From Mesorhizobium sp. CA8 (lineage in GTDB: Bacteria > Pseudomonadota > Alphaproteobacteria > Rhizobiales > Rhizobiaceae), in NCBI RefSeq assembly GCF_020164955.1, contig NZ_JAIUHG010000002.1:62001-126000 (forward strand): DNA of 64,000 nucleotides, in the 5' to 3' direction. The translations under genes were made by a program, and so were the position numbers. The notes beneath the pieces are model-generated. The model saw only the letters and a program-made list of their open reading frames with translations, was not told the DNA's origin and searched no databases. This document shows, one piece after another, positions 35,653 to 45,242 of this stretch. Each line of letters begins with the position of its first letter. The stretch's first letter is position 1.

Positions 35653-36564
35653 ATGGCCCAATCATTACCCAGTATCGTTTCCGGTGAAGGCGGTCTCGCC
35701 CGTTACCTGGAAGAAATCCGCCGCTTTCCGATGCTTCAGCCGCAGGAAGAGTACATGCTCGCCAAGCGTTATGCCGAGCATCAGGACACGTCGGCTGCCC
35801 ACAAGCTCGTCACCAGCCATTTGCGGCTCGTCGCCAAGATCGCCATGGGCTATCGCGGCTACGGCCTGCCGATCGGCGAGGTGATCTCGGAAGGCAATGT
35901 CGGCCTCATGCAGGCCGTGAAGAAATTCGAACCGGAGCGTGGCTTCCGGCTCGCCACCTATGCCATGTGGTGGATCAAGGCCTCGATCCAGGAATACATC
36001 CTGCGCTCCTGGAGCCTGGTCAAGATGGGCACCACCGCCAACCAGAAGCGTCTGTTCTTCAACCTGCGCAAGGTGAAGGGCAAGATCCAGGCGCTCGACG
36101 AAGGCGATCTGAAGCCCGAGCAGATCAGCGAGATCGCCACGCGCCTCAATGTTTCCGAGGCCGAGGTGGTCTCCATGAACCGCCGCCTGTCGGGCGACGC
36201 TTCGCTCAATGCCCCAATCCGGGCGAGCGAAGGCGAGTCCGGCGAATGGCAGGACTGGCTGGTCGACGACCATGAAAGCCAGGAAGAGATGCTGATCGAG
36301 CAGGACGAGCTGGAAAACCGGCGCTCCATGCTGTCGGGCGCTCTGTCAGTGCTCAACGATCGCGAGCGGCGCATCTTCGAGGCGCGTCGCCTGGCCGAAG
36401 AGCCGTTGACCTTGGAAGAGCTGTCGGCCGAGTTCGACATCAGCCGCGAGCGCGTGCGCCAGATTGAGGTGCGCGCCTTCGAGAAGGTGCAGGACGCGGT
36501 CAAGGCCGCCGCCAAGCGCCAGACCCAGGCGCTGCGCACCATCGAGGCGCAGCCGGCGGCGTAA
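35653..36564 (+). CDS. rpoH: heat-shock sigma factor RpoH (sigma-32)
   Basis: 303 residues. Region 2 (LRLVAKIAMGYRGYGLPIGEVISEGNVGLMQAVKKFEP, then FRLATYAMWWIKASIQEYILRSWSLVK), the RpoH box (QKRLFFNLRKVK) and region 4 (LSAEFDISRERVRQIEVRAFEKVQ) are all present. Directs heat-shock gene transcription. The ATG at 35653 follows GAGAGAGGGG; an upstream in-frame ATG at 35602 is too far from a good start signal. Rhizobia often carry two rpoH genes; which paralogue this is cannot be decided here. A strong terminator follows. Confidence 0.95.
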   Translation: MAQSLPSIVSGEGGLARYLEEIRRFPMLQPQEEYMLAKRYAEHQDTSAAHKLVTSHLRLVAKIAMGYRGYGLPIGEVISEGNVGLMQAVKKFEPERGFRLATYAMWWIKASIQEYILRSWSLVKMGTTANQKRLFFNLRKVKGKIQALDEGDLKPEQISEIATRLNVSEAEVVSMNRRLSGDASLNAPIRASEGESGEWQDWLVDDHESQEEMLIEQDELENRRSMLSGALSVLNDRERRIFEARRLAEEPLTLEELSAEFDISRERVRQIEVRAFEKVQDAVKAAAKRQTQALRTIEAQPAA

Positions 36565-36583
36565 CAAGCTCAAAATCGAAAGA

Positions 36584-36614
36584 AAAAGGCGGCGCATTGG
36601 CGTCGCCTTTTTTA
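36584..36614 (+). terminator. rpoH intrinsic terminator
   Basis: AAAGGCGGCG-CATTGG-CGTCGCCTTT stem-loop (one G-U pair) followed by a T-rich run, 20 bases after the rpoH stop. Confidence 0.85.
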
Positions 36615-36636
36615 TTTGGCGAAAGCGGCGAACCAG

Positions 36637-36830
36637 CCCTTTCTCCGCGGGGAGAAATGTCCGGCAGGACAATGAGGGGCAGCGCCGACGCTGCAAGGTT
36701 GTGGTTCAGGCAACAATCGCTTCAAAGGGCCGGCGCGCTGATCCTCGACCGCCGCGCCGCCCCTCGTCCGCCCTTCGGCACCTTCTCCCCGTGGAACGGG
36801 GAGAAGGAAAGGCTCAGGCCGTCGGCTGCT
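36637..36830. repeat. large imperfect intergenic palindrome (CTTTCTCC..GGAGAAGG type)
   Basis: Begins CCCTTTCTCCGCGGGGAGAA and ends CTTCTCCCCGTGGAACGGGG, with GAGGGGCAGCGCC and GCCGCCCCTC as inner arms. It overlaps the last codons of the peroxiredoxin gene. The ends resemble the small palindrome at 915-938, pointing to one dispersed family. Lies between the convergent rpoH and peroxiredoxin genes. Confidence 0.65.
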
Positions 36831-37473
36831 TGGTCTTCCTGAGGTAAGGAAGAACCGTCTCATACGCCCCGAAACGCTTGATCGCATCCTCATTGGAGAC
36901 GGCGGCGGTGATGATGACGTCGTCGCCCTGCTTCCAGTTGGCCGGCGTCGCCACCTGGTGCTTGGCAGTCAGCTGGATGGAATCGATGACGCGCAGGATC
37001 TCGTCGAAGTTGCGGCCCGTGGTCATCGGATAGGTCAGCGCCAGCTTGATCTTCTTGTCCGGGCCGATGACATAGACCGAGCGCACGGTGGCGTTGTCGG
37101 CCGGCGTGCGGCCCTCCGAGCTGTCGCCGGCGCCCGCCGGCAGCATCTCGTAAAGCTTGGCGACCTTGAGGTCTTTATCGCCGATCAAAGGATAGTTCAC
37201 CGTCTGGCCGGTAGCGGTCTTGATGTCGGCCTGCCACTTCTCGTGGCTCGACACCGGATCGACGGAAATGCCGATGATCTTGACGTTGCGCTTTTTGAAC
37301 TCGCCTTCCAGCCCTGCCATCGTGCCGAGCTCGGTCGTGCAGACCGGCGTGAAGTTCTTCGGGTGGCTGAACAGCACCGCCCAGCCGTCGCCGATCCATT
37401 CATGGAAATTGATCGTCCCTTGCGTGGTCTCGGCCGTGAAGTCCGGCGCAATATCGTTGATACGAAGGCTCAT
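36814..37473 (-). CDS. 1-Cys peroxiredoxin (Prx6 type)
   Basis: 219 residues. The peroxidatic Cys is in the motif HPKNFTPVCTTELG (about residue 47), followed by the Prx6-type C-terminal domain (about 160-219: ATPANWKQGDDVIITAAVSNEDAIKRFG) that replaces a resolving Cys. Reduces peroxides and lipid hydroperoxides. ATG at 37473 starts the conserved MSLRINDIAPDFTAET; an upstream frame extension is not conserved-looking. Converges on rpoH; an oxidative stress role fits but is not proof of co-control. Confidence 0.93.
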   Translation of the reverse strand: MSLRINDIAPDFTAETTQGTINFHEWIGDGWAVLFSHPKNFTPVCTTELGTMAGLEGEFKKRNVKIIGISVDPVSSHEKWQADIKTATGQTVNYPLIGDKDLKVAKLYEMLPAGAGDSSEGRTPADNATVRSVYVIGPDKKIKLALTYPMTTGRNFDEILRVIDSIQLTAKHQVATPANWKQGDDVIITAAVSNEDAIKRFGAYETVLPYLRKTKQPTA

Positions 37474-37670
37474 GACGTGTTCCCTACCCTTGTGACATGC
37501 CACCGGCATGGGCCAACCCCATCGGCGGCTTAGCCTTCTATACCGCCGCACGGTCCAGTTCAAAAGACTTGTGTCTGTCAGCGTGATCGAGGGAGCGGAA
37601 AAATTTCGTCTTTTCCTGGAAATGACACGCGGAATTTCCGCGACTATGCTGGGAGGCTGGATGAAGCGGC

Positions 37671-38036
37671 TTAAGCCTTCTTTATCGCCAGCGTTGCCGT
37701 GAGGTCTTCCATACGCTGCGCAAGCGCCGCGAGCGCGGTGGTGAGCACGCTGTCGCTCTTGTCGGCCTTAGTCAGCGCCTCGTCGCGCGTCTTGCGCAAG
37801 GTGAGCACCTCGCTCTCCATGCCCTTGACGCGCTTGGTGAGCTCAGAGAGCTCGTCCATAACCATGATACCTGCCATGACGGTAAGCCTCTGGTCGCCGA
37901 TCTCGCCGAAGGAATCCTTCAGGTGCGAGACATAGCGGTCGAAGCGCTCGGCAAGGTCGATCAGATGCTCTTCCTGGCCCTCGTCGCAGGCCATCCGGTA
38001 CTGTTTGCCGTCGATGGAAACGGTGACCTGTGCCAT
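37671..38036 (-). CDS. zapA: cell division protein ZapA
   Basis: 121 residues: the ZapA globular head (VTVSIDGKQYRMACDEGQEEHLIDLAERFDRYV) followed by a coiled coil (about 65-110, ELSELTKRVKGMESEVLTLRKTRDEAL). Cross-links FtsZ filaments at mid-cell. Four bases downstream of the DUF4164 gene, the usual alphaproteobacterial pair. 6S RNA often lies nearby in this clade; I could not recognise it in 37474-37670. Confidence 0.92.
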   Translation of the reverse strand: MAQVTVSIDGKQYRMACDEGQEEHLIDLAERFDRYVSHLKDSFGEIGDQRLTVMAGIMVMDELSELTKRVKGMESEVLTLRKTRDEALTKADKSDSVLTTALAALAQRMEDLTATLAIKKA

Positions 38037-38040
38037 TGCC

Positions 38041-38313
38041 TTACCTGTCCAGAACCGCGCGGATGGTTTCCATGGCGGTCACCAGCCGCCGCGACACTTC
38101 CTTGTTGGCATCTTCCAGCCGCTCGGCGCGCGCTTCGGAATTGTCGAGCTCCTGCGCCAGGCGCGAACGGTCGGCGTTCATGCGCTGCACCTCGGCCTCG
38201 GCTTCCGAATAATCACGCTCATGCTCGAGCTTCGCCGCAACGGCGTTTTCCAGCCCTTCCATGGCCTTGCCCAGCCTGGCGATGACTTCCTTCAGGGTCG
38301 TTTCCCCGGTCAT
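38041..38313 (-). CDS. DUF4164 coiled-coil protein
   Basis: 90 residues, almost entirely predicted helix with heptads (LKEVIARLGKAMEGLENAV, then EAEAEVQRMNADRSRLAQEL). Member of DUF4164, regularly found upstream of zapA in alphaproteobacteria, which suggests a link to division-ring function; this link is inference. Co-transcribed with zapA; divergent from tkt. Confidence 0.88.
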   Translation of the reverse strand: MTGETTLKEVIARLGKAMEGLENAVAAKLEHERDYSEAEAEVQRMNADRSRLAQELDNSEARAERLEDANKEVSRRLVTAMETIRAVLDR

Positions 38314-38574
38314 GGCCTTCGTCCTATGCCCTGCCCATCACCGAATCGCACGCGTTCAGAACGCGTTACCTCGGAAAGATTAGGCGCCGGGTGAAGGGCG
38401 CGTCAACAAAGCTCTCGCGACTGTCCCCCGCTATCGCTAATGTAGACGCTCGATGCCATCACAAGCCCGGCAAAATCCGTCCCGATTTGTTGACTAAAAG
38501 GCCGCGCCTGCTATGTGTCGCGGCATCCTTTTCCAAGGGTTCTCCCCAGGCTCCAACTCACTTCCGGAGGAAGC

Positions 38575-40566
38575 ATGACCTCGCGTGAACAACATGATCG
38601 GATGGCCAACGCGATCCGTTTCCTTTCCATGGACGCCGTCGAGAAGGCGAATTCCGGTCACCCTGGCCTGCCGATGGGCTGCGCCGACATCGCCACGGTG
38701 CTGTTCAGCCGATTCCTGAAATTCGACGCCAAGGCGCCGCATTGGGCCGACCGCGACCGCTTCATCCTGTCGGCAGGCCACGGCTCGATGCTGCTCTATT
38801 CGCTCCTCTACCTCACCGGCTATGAGGACATGACGATCGACCAGATCAAGAGTTTCCGCCAGCTCGGCTCCAAGACCGCCGGCCATCCCGAATACGGCCA
38901 TGCCGCCGGCATCGAGACCACCACCGGCCCGCTCGGCCAGGGCCTTGCCAACTCGGTCGGCTTCGCGCTCGGCGAGCGCATCATGAACGCCGCCTTCGGC
39001 AACGAACTCGTCAACCATTATACCTATGTGCTGGCCGGGGACGGCTGCCTGATGGAAGGCGTCTCCCAGGAAGCCATCGCGCTGGCCGGGCATTTGAAGC
39101 TCAACAAGCTGATCGTCTTCTGGGACAACAACAACATCTCGATCGACGGCCCGGTCTCGCTGGCGGACAACACCGACCAGGTCGCCCGCTTCCAGGCCTC
39201 GGGCTGGAACGCCAGCCACATCGACGGCACCGATCCGGAAGCGATCGCCTATGCTATCGAGGCGGCGCGCCATTCCGACAAGCCGACGATGATCGCCTGC
39301 AAGACCACCATCGGCTTCGGCGCCCCGACCAAGGCCGGCACCAACAAGGCGCATGGCTCGCCGCTGGGCGCCGAGGAAATCGCGGGCGCGCGCAAATTTT
39401 TCAACTGGGACTCGCCGCCCTTCGAACTTCCGGCCGACATCCTCGAGGCCTGGCGCGCCATCGGCAAGAACGGCGCCAAGGCGCGCGCCGACTGGGAAGG
39501 CCGCCTGGCCACGGCCGAGCCGAAGCTCAAGGCCGAGTTCGAGCGCCGTCTTGCCGGCAAGCTGCCCTCCAACTTCGACGCCGTCATCGGCGACTACAAA
39601 AAGAAGCTGTCGGCCGACAAGCCGAAGGTCGCCACCCGCAAGTCGTCGGAAATGGCGCTGGAAGTCATCAACGGCGCGGTGCCGGAAACCATCGGCGGCT
39701 CGGCCGACCTCACCGGCTCCAACAACACCAAGACCAGCCAGACCAAGAATATCACGCCCGACGATTACGGCCAGCGCTATGTCCATTACGGCATCCGCGA
39801 GCACGGCATGGCGGCTGCGATCAATGGTCTCACGCTGCATGGCGGCCTGATCGCCTATGGCGGCACCTTCCTGTGCTTCTCCGACTATGCCCGCCCGTCG
39901 ATGCGCCTGGCCTCGCTGATGGGCATCCGCTCGATCTTTGTCATGACGCATGATTCGATCGGCCTCGGCGAGGATGGCCCGACCCACCAGCCGGTCGAGC
40001 ATCTGGCCGCACTGCGCGCCATCCCGAACCACAATGTCTTCCGTCCGGCCGACGCGGTCGAAACCGCCGAGTGCTGGCAGATCGCGCTCGAATCCGAAAA
40101 GACGCCCTCGACCCTGGCGCTGACCCGCCAGAACCTGCCGACCGTGCGCACCGAGCATTCGGCAAGGAACCTCTCCAGCCAGGGCGCATACGAGCTTGCC
40201 GCCGCCAGCGGCGAGGCCGTGGTGACGATCTTCGCCACAGGCTCCGAGGTCGAGATCGCGCTTGGCGCGCGCGACCTGCTCGAAAAGCACGGCCATCCGA
40301 CCCGGGTCGTCTCGGTGCCCTGCTTCGAGCTGTTCGACCGGCAGAGCGACGATTACCGCAAGAAGACCATCGGCAACGCCAAGGTGAAGGTCGCGATCGA
40401 GGCCGGCATCCGCCAGGGCTGGGATCACCTGATCGGCACCGACGGCATTTTCGTCGGCATGCACGGTTTTGGCGCCTCCGGCTCGATCGAGCAGCTCTAT
40501 CCTCATTTCGGTATCACTGCCGAGGCCGCGGCCAAGGCGGTGGAAGCCCGCCTGCACGGCAACTAG
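38575..40566 (+). CDS. tkt: transketolase
   Basis: 663 residues, thiamine diphosphate-dependent. The N-terminal domain carries [31 protein letters not shown] and the ThDP/Mg motif [13 protein letters not shown] ... NNNISIDG; the middle domain has [15 protein letters not shown] and [20 protein letters not shown]. Transfers two-carbon units in the pentose phosphate pathway and the Calvin cycle. ATG at 38575 has GGAGG five bases upstream. First of five carbon-metabolism-strand genes (tkt, gap, antiporter, pgk, fba), an order common in rhizobia. Confidence 0.96.
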   Translation: MTSREQHDRMANAIRFLSMDAVEKANSGHPGLPMGCADIATVLFSRFLKFDAKAPHWADRDRFILSAGHGSMLLYSLLYLTGYEDMTIDQIKSFRQLGSKTAGHPEYGHAAGIETTTGPLGQGLANSVGFALGERIMNAAFGNELVNHYTYVLAGDGCLMEGVSQEAIALAGHLKLNKLIVFWDNNNISIDGPVSLADNTDQVARFQASGWNASHIDGTDPEAIAYAIEAARHSDKPTMIACKTTIGFGAPTKAGTNKAHGSPLGAEEIAGARKFFNWDSPPFELPADILEAWRAIGKNGAKARADWEGRLATAEPKLKAEFERRLAGKLPSNFDAVIGDYKKKLSADKPKVATRKSSEMALEVINGAVPETIGGSADLTGSNNTKTSQTKNITPDDYGQRYVHYGIREHGMAAAINGLTLHGGLIAYGGTFLCFSDYARPSMRLASLMGIRSIFVMTHDSIGLGEDGPTHQPVEHLAALRAIPNHNVFRPADAVETAECWQIALESEKTPSTLALTRQNLPTVRTEHSARNLSSQGAYELAAASGEAVVTIFATGSEVEIALGARDLLEKHGHPTRVVSVPCFELFDRQSDDYRKKTIGNAKVKVAIEAGIRQGWDHLIGTDGIFVGMHGFGASGSIEQLYPHFGITAEAAAKAVEARLHGN

Positions 40567-40709
40567 GAATTGGCTCAGCCCGGATCGTCGATTGACGATT
40601 TGCCGGGCTGGACCAACCTAATCGATTTAAATGCGACCTTCTGCGGCTGGATTCTTGCGCCTTCCGCCGTTATGAAACTGCGGACCCATCCGCCCCAAGG
40701 GAGAGAACA

Positions 40710-41720
40710 ATGACCGTCAGAGTTGCCATCAACGGATTTGGCCGCATCGGCCGCAACATCCTGCGCGCCATCCATGAATCCGGCCGCAAGGACATCGACG
40801 TGGTCGCCGTCAACGACCTCGGCCCGGTCGAGACCAATGCGCACCTCTTGCGCTACGACAGCGTGCATGGCCGCTTCCCGCATGAGGTGACCGTCGACGG
40901 CGACCAGATCTCAGTCGGCAAGGAGAAGTTCAAGGTCACCGCGATCAAGGATCCGACCCAACTGCCCTGGAAGGAGCTCGGTGTCGACATCGCGCTCGAA
41001 TGCACCGGTATCTTCACCGCCCGCGACAAGGCCGCCGCGCATTTGACCGCCGGCGCAAAGCGTGTGCTCGTCTCGGCCCCGGCCGAAGGCGCCGACCTCA
41101 CCGTCGTCTACGGCATCAACCACGACAAGCTGACCAAGGACCACATCGTCATCTCGAACGCGTCCTGCACCACCAACTGCCTGGCGCCGCTGGCGGCCGT
41201 GCTGCACGAGACCGTTGGCATCGAGAAAGGCATGATGACGACGATCCACTCCTACACCGGCGACCAGCCGACGCTGGACACCATGCACAAGGACCTCTAC
41301 CGCGCCCGCGCCGCGGCGCTGTCGCAGATCCCGACCTCGACGGGTGCCGCCAAGGCGATCGGCCTTGTCCTGCCCGAGCTCAAGGGCAAGCTCGACGGCA
41401 TTTCGATCCGCGTGCCGACCCCGAACGTCTCGGTCGTCGACTTCAAGTTTATCGCCAAGCGCTCGACCACCGCGCAGGAGATCAACGAAGCGGTCATCGC
41501 CGCATCCAATGGCAAGCTGAAGGGTGTTTTGTCGGTCACCCATCACCCGAACGTGTCGATCGACTTCAACCACGACCCGCATTCCTCGATCGTGGCGCTC
41601 GACCAGACCAAGGTCATGGACGGCAACTTCGTTTCGGTCCTGTCCTGGTACGATAACGAATGGGGCTTCTCGAACCGCATGGGCGACACCGCCGTCGCTT
41701 TCGGCAAGACCATCGCCTGA
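40710..41720 (+). CDS. gap: glyceraldehyde-3-phosphate dehydrogenase, type I
   Basis: 336 residues. NAD-binding Rossmann start [17 protein letters not shown]; catalytic Cys in [13 protein letters not shown] (about residue 155); His in HSYTGDQ (about 182); C-terminal [13 protein letters not shown]. Interconverts glyceraldehyde 3-phosphate and 1,3-bisphosphoglycerate. Residue 36 region reads VVAVNDL rather than an Asp-ending loop, so cofactor preference is not settled. Good start signal (GGGAGAGAACA). 143 bases downstream of tkt; strong terminator after it. Confidence 0.96.
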   Translation: MTVRVAINGFGRIGRNILRAIHESGRKDIDVVAVNDLGPVETNAHLLRYDSVHGRFPHEVTVDGDQISVGKEKFKVTAIKDPTQLPWKELGVDIALECTGIFTARDKAAAHLTAGAKRVLVSAPAEGADLTVVYGINHDKLTKDHIVISNASCTTNCLAPLAAVLHETVGIEKGMMTTIHSYTGDQPTLDTMHKDLYRARAAALSQIPTSTGAAKAIGLVLPELKGKLDGISIRVPTPNVSVVDFKFIAKRSTTAQEINEAVIAASNGKLKGVLSVTHHPNVSIDFNHDPHSSIVALDQTKVMDGNFVSVLSWYDNEWGFSNRMGDTAVAFGKTIA

Positions 41721-41743
41721 TCCAGGGTTCATTCGGAGTTTTG

Positions 41744-41771
41744 AAACGCCCGGCTTGGCCGGGCGTTTTTT
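41744..41771 (+). terminator. gap intrinsic terminator
   Basis: AAACGCCCGGC-TTG-GCCGGGCGTTT stem followed by T residues, 24 bases after the gap stop. Confidence 0.9.
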
Positions 41772-41878
41772 GTTGGCCGGCTGAGCCAAAAAACATCCTG
41801 CTGCCTTGCACTGGTCATGTCTTCGCCCCACTCTCCCGTAAATCGAGAAATGAGAGGGACTTGGAGGGGCAATAGCGG

Positions 41879-43768
41879 ATGGAGCATGCGATATATCTCG
41901 TGACGCTGGTCGGCACGGCGCTCATTGTCGCCGCCGCGTTTTCGAGCCTGATCGCCTTCCGCTTCGGCGCTCCTTTGCTGCTCCTCTTCCTCTGCATCGG
42001 CCTTGCCACCGGCGTCGACGGGCTCGGCATCGAATTCGACAATGCGCGGCTGGCCTATTTTGCCGGCTCACTGGCCTTGGCCATCATTCTATTCGATTCC
42101 GGTTTCGGCACGCCGCTCAACGCGCTGCGCCAGGCGGCCGGGCCGGCGCTGTCGCTGGCCACGATCGGCGTTATCCTCACCACCGGCATCTTCAGCGTCG
42201 CCGCTTCGTATTTCCTCAACCTCAGCTGGCTGGAATCCTCTCTACTTGGCGCCGCTGTCGCGTCCACCGATGCGGCCGCCGTGTTCTTCCTGCTGCGCGC
42301 CGGCGAAATCCATCTGCGCGAGCGCGTGCGCTCGACCCTCGAAGTGGAATCCGGCACCAACGACCCGATCGCCATCTTTCTCACCATCACGCTGGTCGAG
42401 AGTATCGCCGCGCATGCCAACCCGGAAGCCAATGTGCTGGCCACCAACCTTTTGCTCGGTTTCCTCGCCAATATGGGGCTCGGCGCCATTATCGGCGTGC
42501 TCGGCGGCTTTGGCATCGTGCGCCTTGTCGAGCGGCTCAATCTCGACCACGGCCTGTTGCCGATCTTCGTGCTGACGCTCTCGCTGATGGTGTTCGCGGC
42601 GGCCGGCGCCATCGGCGGCTCGGGCTTCCTCGCCGTCTATCTTGCCGGGCTGATCGCCGGCAATTCCGACATCCGTGCCGTCACCATCCTGAAGCGCTTC
42701 CAAGACGGCATGTCGTGGCTGGCGCAGATCATCATGTTCCTGATCCTCGGCCTGTTCGCCACGCCCTCGCAATTCCCCGAAATCCTCGTGCCGGCGGTCC
42801 TGCTCGGCCTGTTCCTGATCTTCGTGGCGCGGCCTTTGGCCGTCTGGCTCTGCCTGATCCCGTTTCGCCTGCCGCGTCCCGAAGTCGCCTTCGTCTCGTG
42901 GGTCGGCCTGCGCGGCGCGGTCTCGATCCTGCTCGCCATCACGCCGTTGCTTGGCGGGCTCGAGCATGGCCGGCTGATCTTCAATGCCGCCTTCATCATC
43001 GTGCTTGTCTCGCTGGTGGTGCAGGGCTGGACGGTCGGGCCGCTGGCGCGGCGCCTCGGCCTGATCGTTCCTGCGCGGCTCGGGCCGCTGGACAAGGTGG
43101 AGCTCGAATTGCCGGGCTCGGCGCATCACGAGCTGCTTGCCTATCGCGTCGCCCCCGGCAGCCCGGTGGCGCGCGGCGAGCGCATCCCGCGCTGGGCAAG
43201 GCCTTCGCTGGTGCTGCGCGACGGCCGTTCCATGCGCTTCCAGGACATGGGCCGGTTGGCGGCCGGCGATCAGGTCTACATCTTCGTGCCGGACCGCTAC
43301 CCGCGCCTGCTCGACAAGCTTTTCGCCAGCCGCGCCGTGGTCGATCCGGAGGATGCTGACTTCTTCGGCGCCTTTGCCGTAGATCCCGCTCGATCGGCGG
43401 CGGAGCTGGAAGCCGCGTATGCACCGGGGCTGACCGAGGCCGAACAGAAGCTCACCGTCGCCGCGCTCGTCACCGAGCGGCTCGGCGGCCACGCCGAATA
43501 TGCCGACCGCGTGATGATCGGGCCGATCGAGCTGATCGTGCGCGATGTCGACGAGAAAGGCAGGATCACCGGGCTTGGCCTGTCCTTCGAGCCAACCGCG
43601 CCGGTGGCTCGCGTGCCGGTTTTCCTGAGCGCCGGCGAGATCGCCGATCGTATAGCCGCGATGATCCGCGGCTGGCGTAAGCCGGCGGAACAACAGCCGG
43701 CCGAGGACGTGCCGAGCGACAGCGTGGCGCCTGGACCGGACGCACAGAAGGCAACCGGCGAAAGCTGA
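41879..43768 (+). CDS. potassium/proton antiporter, CPA1/NhaP2 (CvrA) type
   Basis: 629 residues: an N-terminal exchanger domain of about 12 helices (residues 5-400) with the conserved ND-type motif EVESGTNDPIAIFLT and VASTDAAAVFFLLR, then a cytoplasmic part. The latter includes a TrkA-C-like segment (about 405-480, ELPGSAHHELLAYRV) and a CorC/HlyC-like transporter-associated domain (about 500-600). The pattern fits NhaP2/CvrA, which exchange K+ or Na+ for H+. Start ATG 41879 has TTGGAGGGG upstream. Sits between gap and pgk but after the gap terminator, so it probably has its own promoter. Confidence 0.9.
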   Translation: MEHAIYLVTLVGTALIVAAAFSSLIAFRFGAPLLLLFLCIGLATGVDGLGIEFDNARLAYFAGSLALAIILFDSGFGTPLNALRQAAGPALSLATIGVILTTGIFSVAASYFLNLSWLESSLLGAAVASTDAAAVFFLLRAGEIHLRERVRSTLEVESGTNDPIAIFLTITLVESIAAHANPEANVLATNLLLGFLANMGLGAIIGVLGGFGIVRLVERLNLDHGLLPIFVLTLSLMVFAAAGAIGGSGFLAVYLAGLIAGNSDIRAVTILKRFQDGMSWLAQIIMFLILGLFATPSQFPEILVPAVLLGLFLIFVARPLAVWLCLIPFRLPRPEVAFVSWVGLRGAVSILLAITPLLGGLEHGRLIFNAAFIIVLVSLVVQGWTVGPLARRLGLIVPARLGPLDKVELELPGSAHHELLAYRVAPGSPVARGERIPRWARPSLVLRDGRSMRFQDMGRLAAGDQVYIFVPDRYPRLLDKLFASRAVVDPEDADFFGAFAVDPARSAAELEAAYAPGLTEAEQKLTVAALVTERLGGHAEYADRVMIGPIELIVRDVDEKGRITGLGLSFEPTAPVARVPVFLSAGEIADRIAAMIRGWRKPAEQQPAEDVPSDSVAPGPDAQKATGES

Positions 43769-43860
43769 TGTCTCACGCCGACATCATTTTTGCGCGCGCG
43801 CTGCAACGCGGCCCTTGCATCGTCCCCGGTGCCGGGTAAGGTCGCCGCGTTTTCGCTAAA

Positions 43861-43906
43861 GCAATTCCAGGAAAAGTGTGGGCGGTTTTCCGTCCGGAAT
43901 TGCGTC
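43861..43906. repeat. short dispersed palindromic repeat (GCAATTCC..GGAATTGC)
   Basis: Outer arms GCAATTCC and GGAATTGC enclose GGAAAAGTGTG..GGTTTTCC inner arms. The best-formed copy of a family also seen at 30819-30875, with a related element at 33481-33529. It ends about 20 bases before the pgk start, so it lies in the pgk leader. Confidence 0.8.
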
Positions 43907-43928
43907 AAGGCACCAGGAAGGAACGACC

Positions 43929-45125
43929 ATGGCCGGCTTCAAGACACTCGATGATATCGGCGCCGTCGGCGGCAAGCGCGTGCTGGTGCGCGTCGACCTC
44001 AACGTTCCCGTCGCTGACGGCAAGGTGACCGACGCCACCCGCATCGAGCGCATCGCGCCGACCGTCGCCGAACTCTCGAAAAAAGGCGCCAAGGTTATCC
44101 TGCTGGCGCATTTCGGCCGCCCCAAGGATGGACCGTCGGCCGAGTTCTCGCTGGAGCCGATCGCCCGCGCGACGGCGGAAGTGCTTGGCCGCCCTGTCGG
44201 CTTTGCCGCCGACTGTATCGGCGACAAGGCTGCCGAGGCCGTCGCCGCCATGAAGGACGGCGACGTGCTGCTGCTCGAGAACACCCGCTTCCACAAAGCC
44301 GAGGAAAAGAACGAACCGGCCTTCACCGAAAAGCTCGCCGCCAATGGCGACATCTATGTCAACGACGCCTTTTCGGCCGCGCATCGCGCGCATGCTTCGA
44401 CCGAAGGCCTGGCGCGCCACTTGCCGGCCTATGCCGGCCGCACCATGCAGGCCGAGCTCGACGCGCTGGAAAAGGGCCTCGGCAATCCGGTACGGCCGGT
44501 GGTGGCCATTGTCGGCGGCGCCAAGGTCTCGACCAAGATCGACCTTTTGATGAATCTCGTGAAGAAGGTCGACGCGCTGGTGATCGGCGGCGGTATGGCC
44601 AACACCTTCCTGGCCGCGCGCGGCACCAATGTCGGCAAGTCGCTGTGCGAGCATGACCTCGCCGGCACCGCCAAGCAGATCATGATCGAGGCGGCCGAAG
44701 CCGGCTGCGCTATCATCCTGCCCACTGACGGCGTGGTCGCCAAGGAATTCAAGACTGGCGCGCCCAGCGAGACCGTCGCCATCTCGGACGTGCCGGCCGA
44801 CGGCATGATCCTCGACGTCGGCGCAAAGACCGTACAGAGCGTCAACGACTGGATCGACCGCGCCGCGACGCTGGTCTGGAACGGTCCGCTCGGCGCCTTC
44901 GAGATCGAGCCCTTCGACCGCGCGACGGTGGCGGCGGCAAAGCATGCGGCGGCGCGCACCAAGGCAGGCAAGCTTGTCTCGGTCGCCGGCGGGGGCGACA
45001 CGGTGGCCGCGCTCAACCACGCCGGCGTCGCCGACGACTTCACCTATGTCTCGACCGCCGGCGGCGCCTTCCTCGAATGGATGGAAGGCAAGCCGCTGCC
45101 CGGCGTCGAGGTGCTGAAGCGGTAA
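43929..45125 (+). CDS. pgk: phosphoglycerate kinase
   Basis: 398 residues. N-terminal 3-phosphoglycerate site: [21 protein letters not shown] and [11 protein letters not shown]; hinge and C-terminal ATP site: [32 protein letters not shown] and [16 protein letters not shown]. Makes ATP from 1,3-bisphosphoglycerate. ATG at 43929 has AGGAAGGA upstream; the longer in-frame start at 43878 lies inside the palindromic repeat and is rejected. Confidence 0.96.
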   Translation: MAGFKTLDDIGAVGGKRVLVRVDLNVPVADGKVTDATRIERIAPTVAELSKKGAKVILLAHFGRPKDGPSAEFSLEPIARATAEVLGRPVGFAADCIGDKAAEAVAAMKDGDVLLLENTRFHKAEEKNEPAFTEKLAANGDIYVNDAFSAAHRAHASTEGLARHLPAYAGRTMQAELDALEKGLGNPVRPVVAIVGGAKVSTKIDLLMNLVKKVDALVIGGGMANTFLAARGTNVGKSLCEHDLAGTAKQIMIEAAEAGCAIILPTDGVVAKEFKTGAPSETVAISDVPADGMILDVGAKTVQSVNDWIDRAATLVWNGPLGAFEIEPFDRATVAAAKHAAARTKAGKLVSVAGGGDTVAALNHAGVADDFTYVSTAGGAFLEWMEGKPLPGVEVLKR

Positions 45126-45242
45126 ACAGTCCGAGACCGGGCAAAGCCCGCGCGGCTTTCAATCGATTCTAGCTTTCCGGCGTCATTCCTTTGGCGGTAG
45201 TGTTCTCCTAGCGCGGAATAAACGCAGCGTAGGAGAGCACCC

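Noticed and set aside
37474..37670. 6S RNA next to zapA
   Set aside because: The position is right for alphaproteobacteria, but I could not find the closing stems and central bubble with confidence.
38494..40557. 687-codon open frame antisense to transketolase
   Set aside because: The plus-strand frame has all transketolase motifs; the antisense frame is low-complexity Gly/Ala/Arg/Asp-rich sequence produced by GC-rich codon bias.
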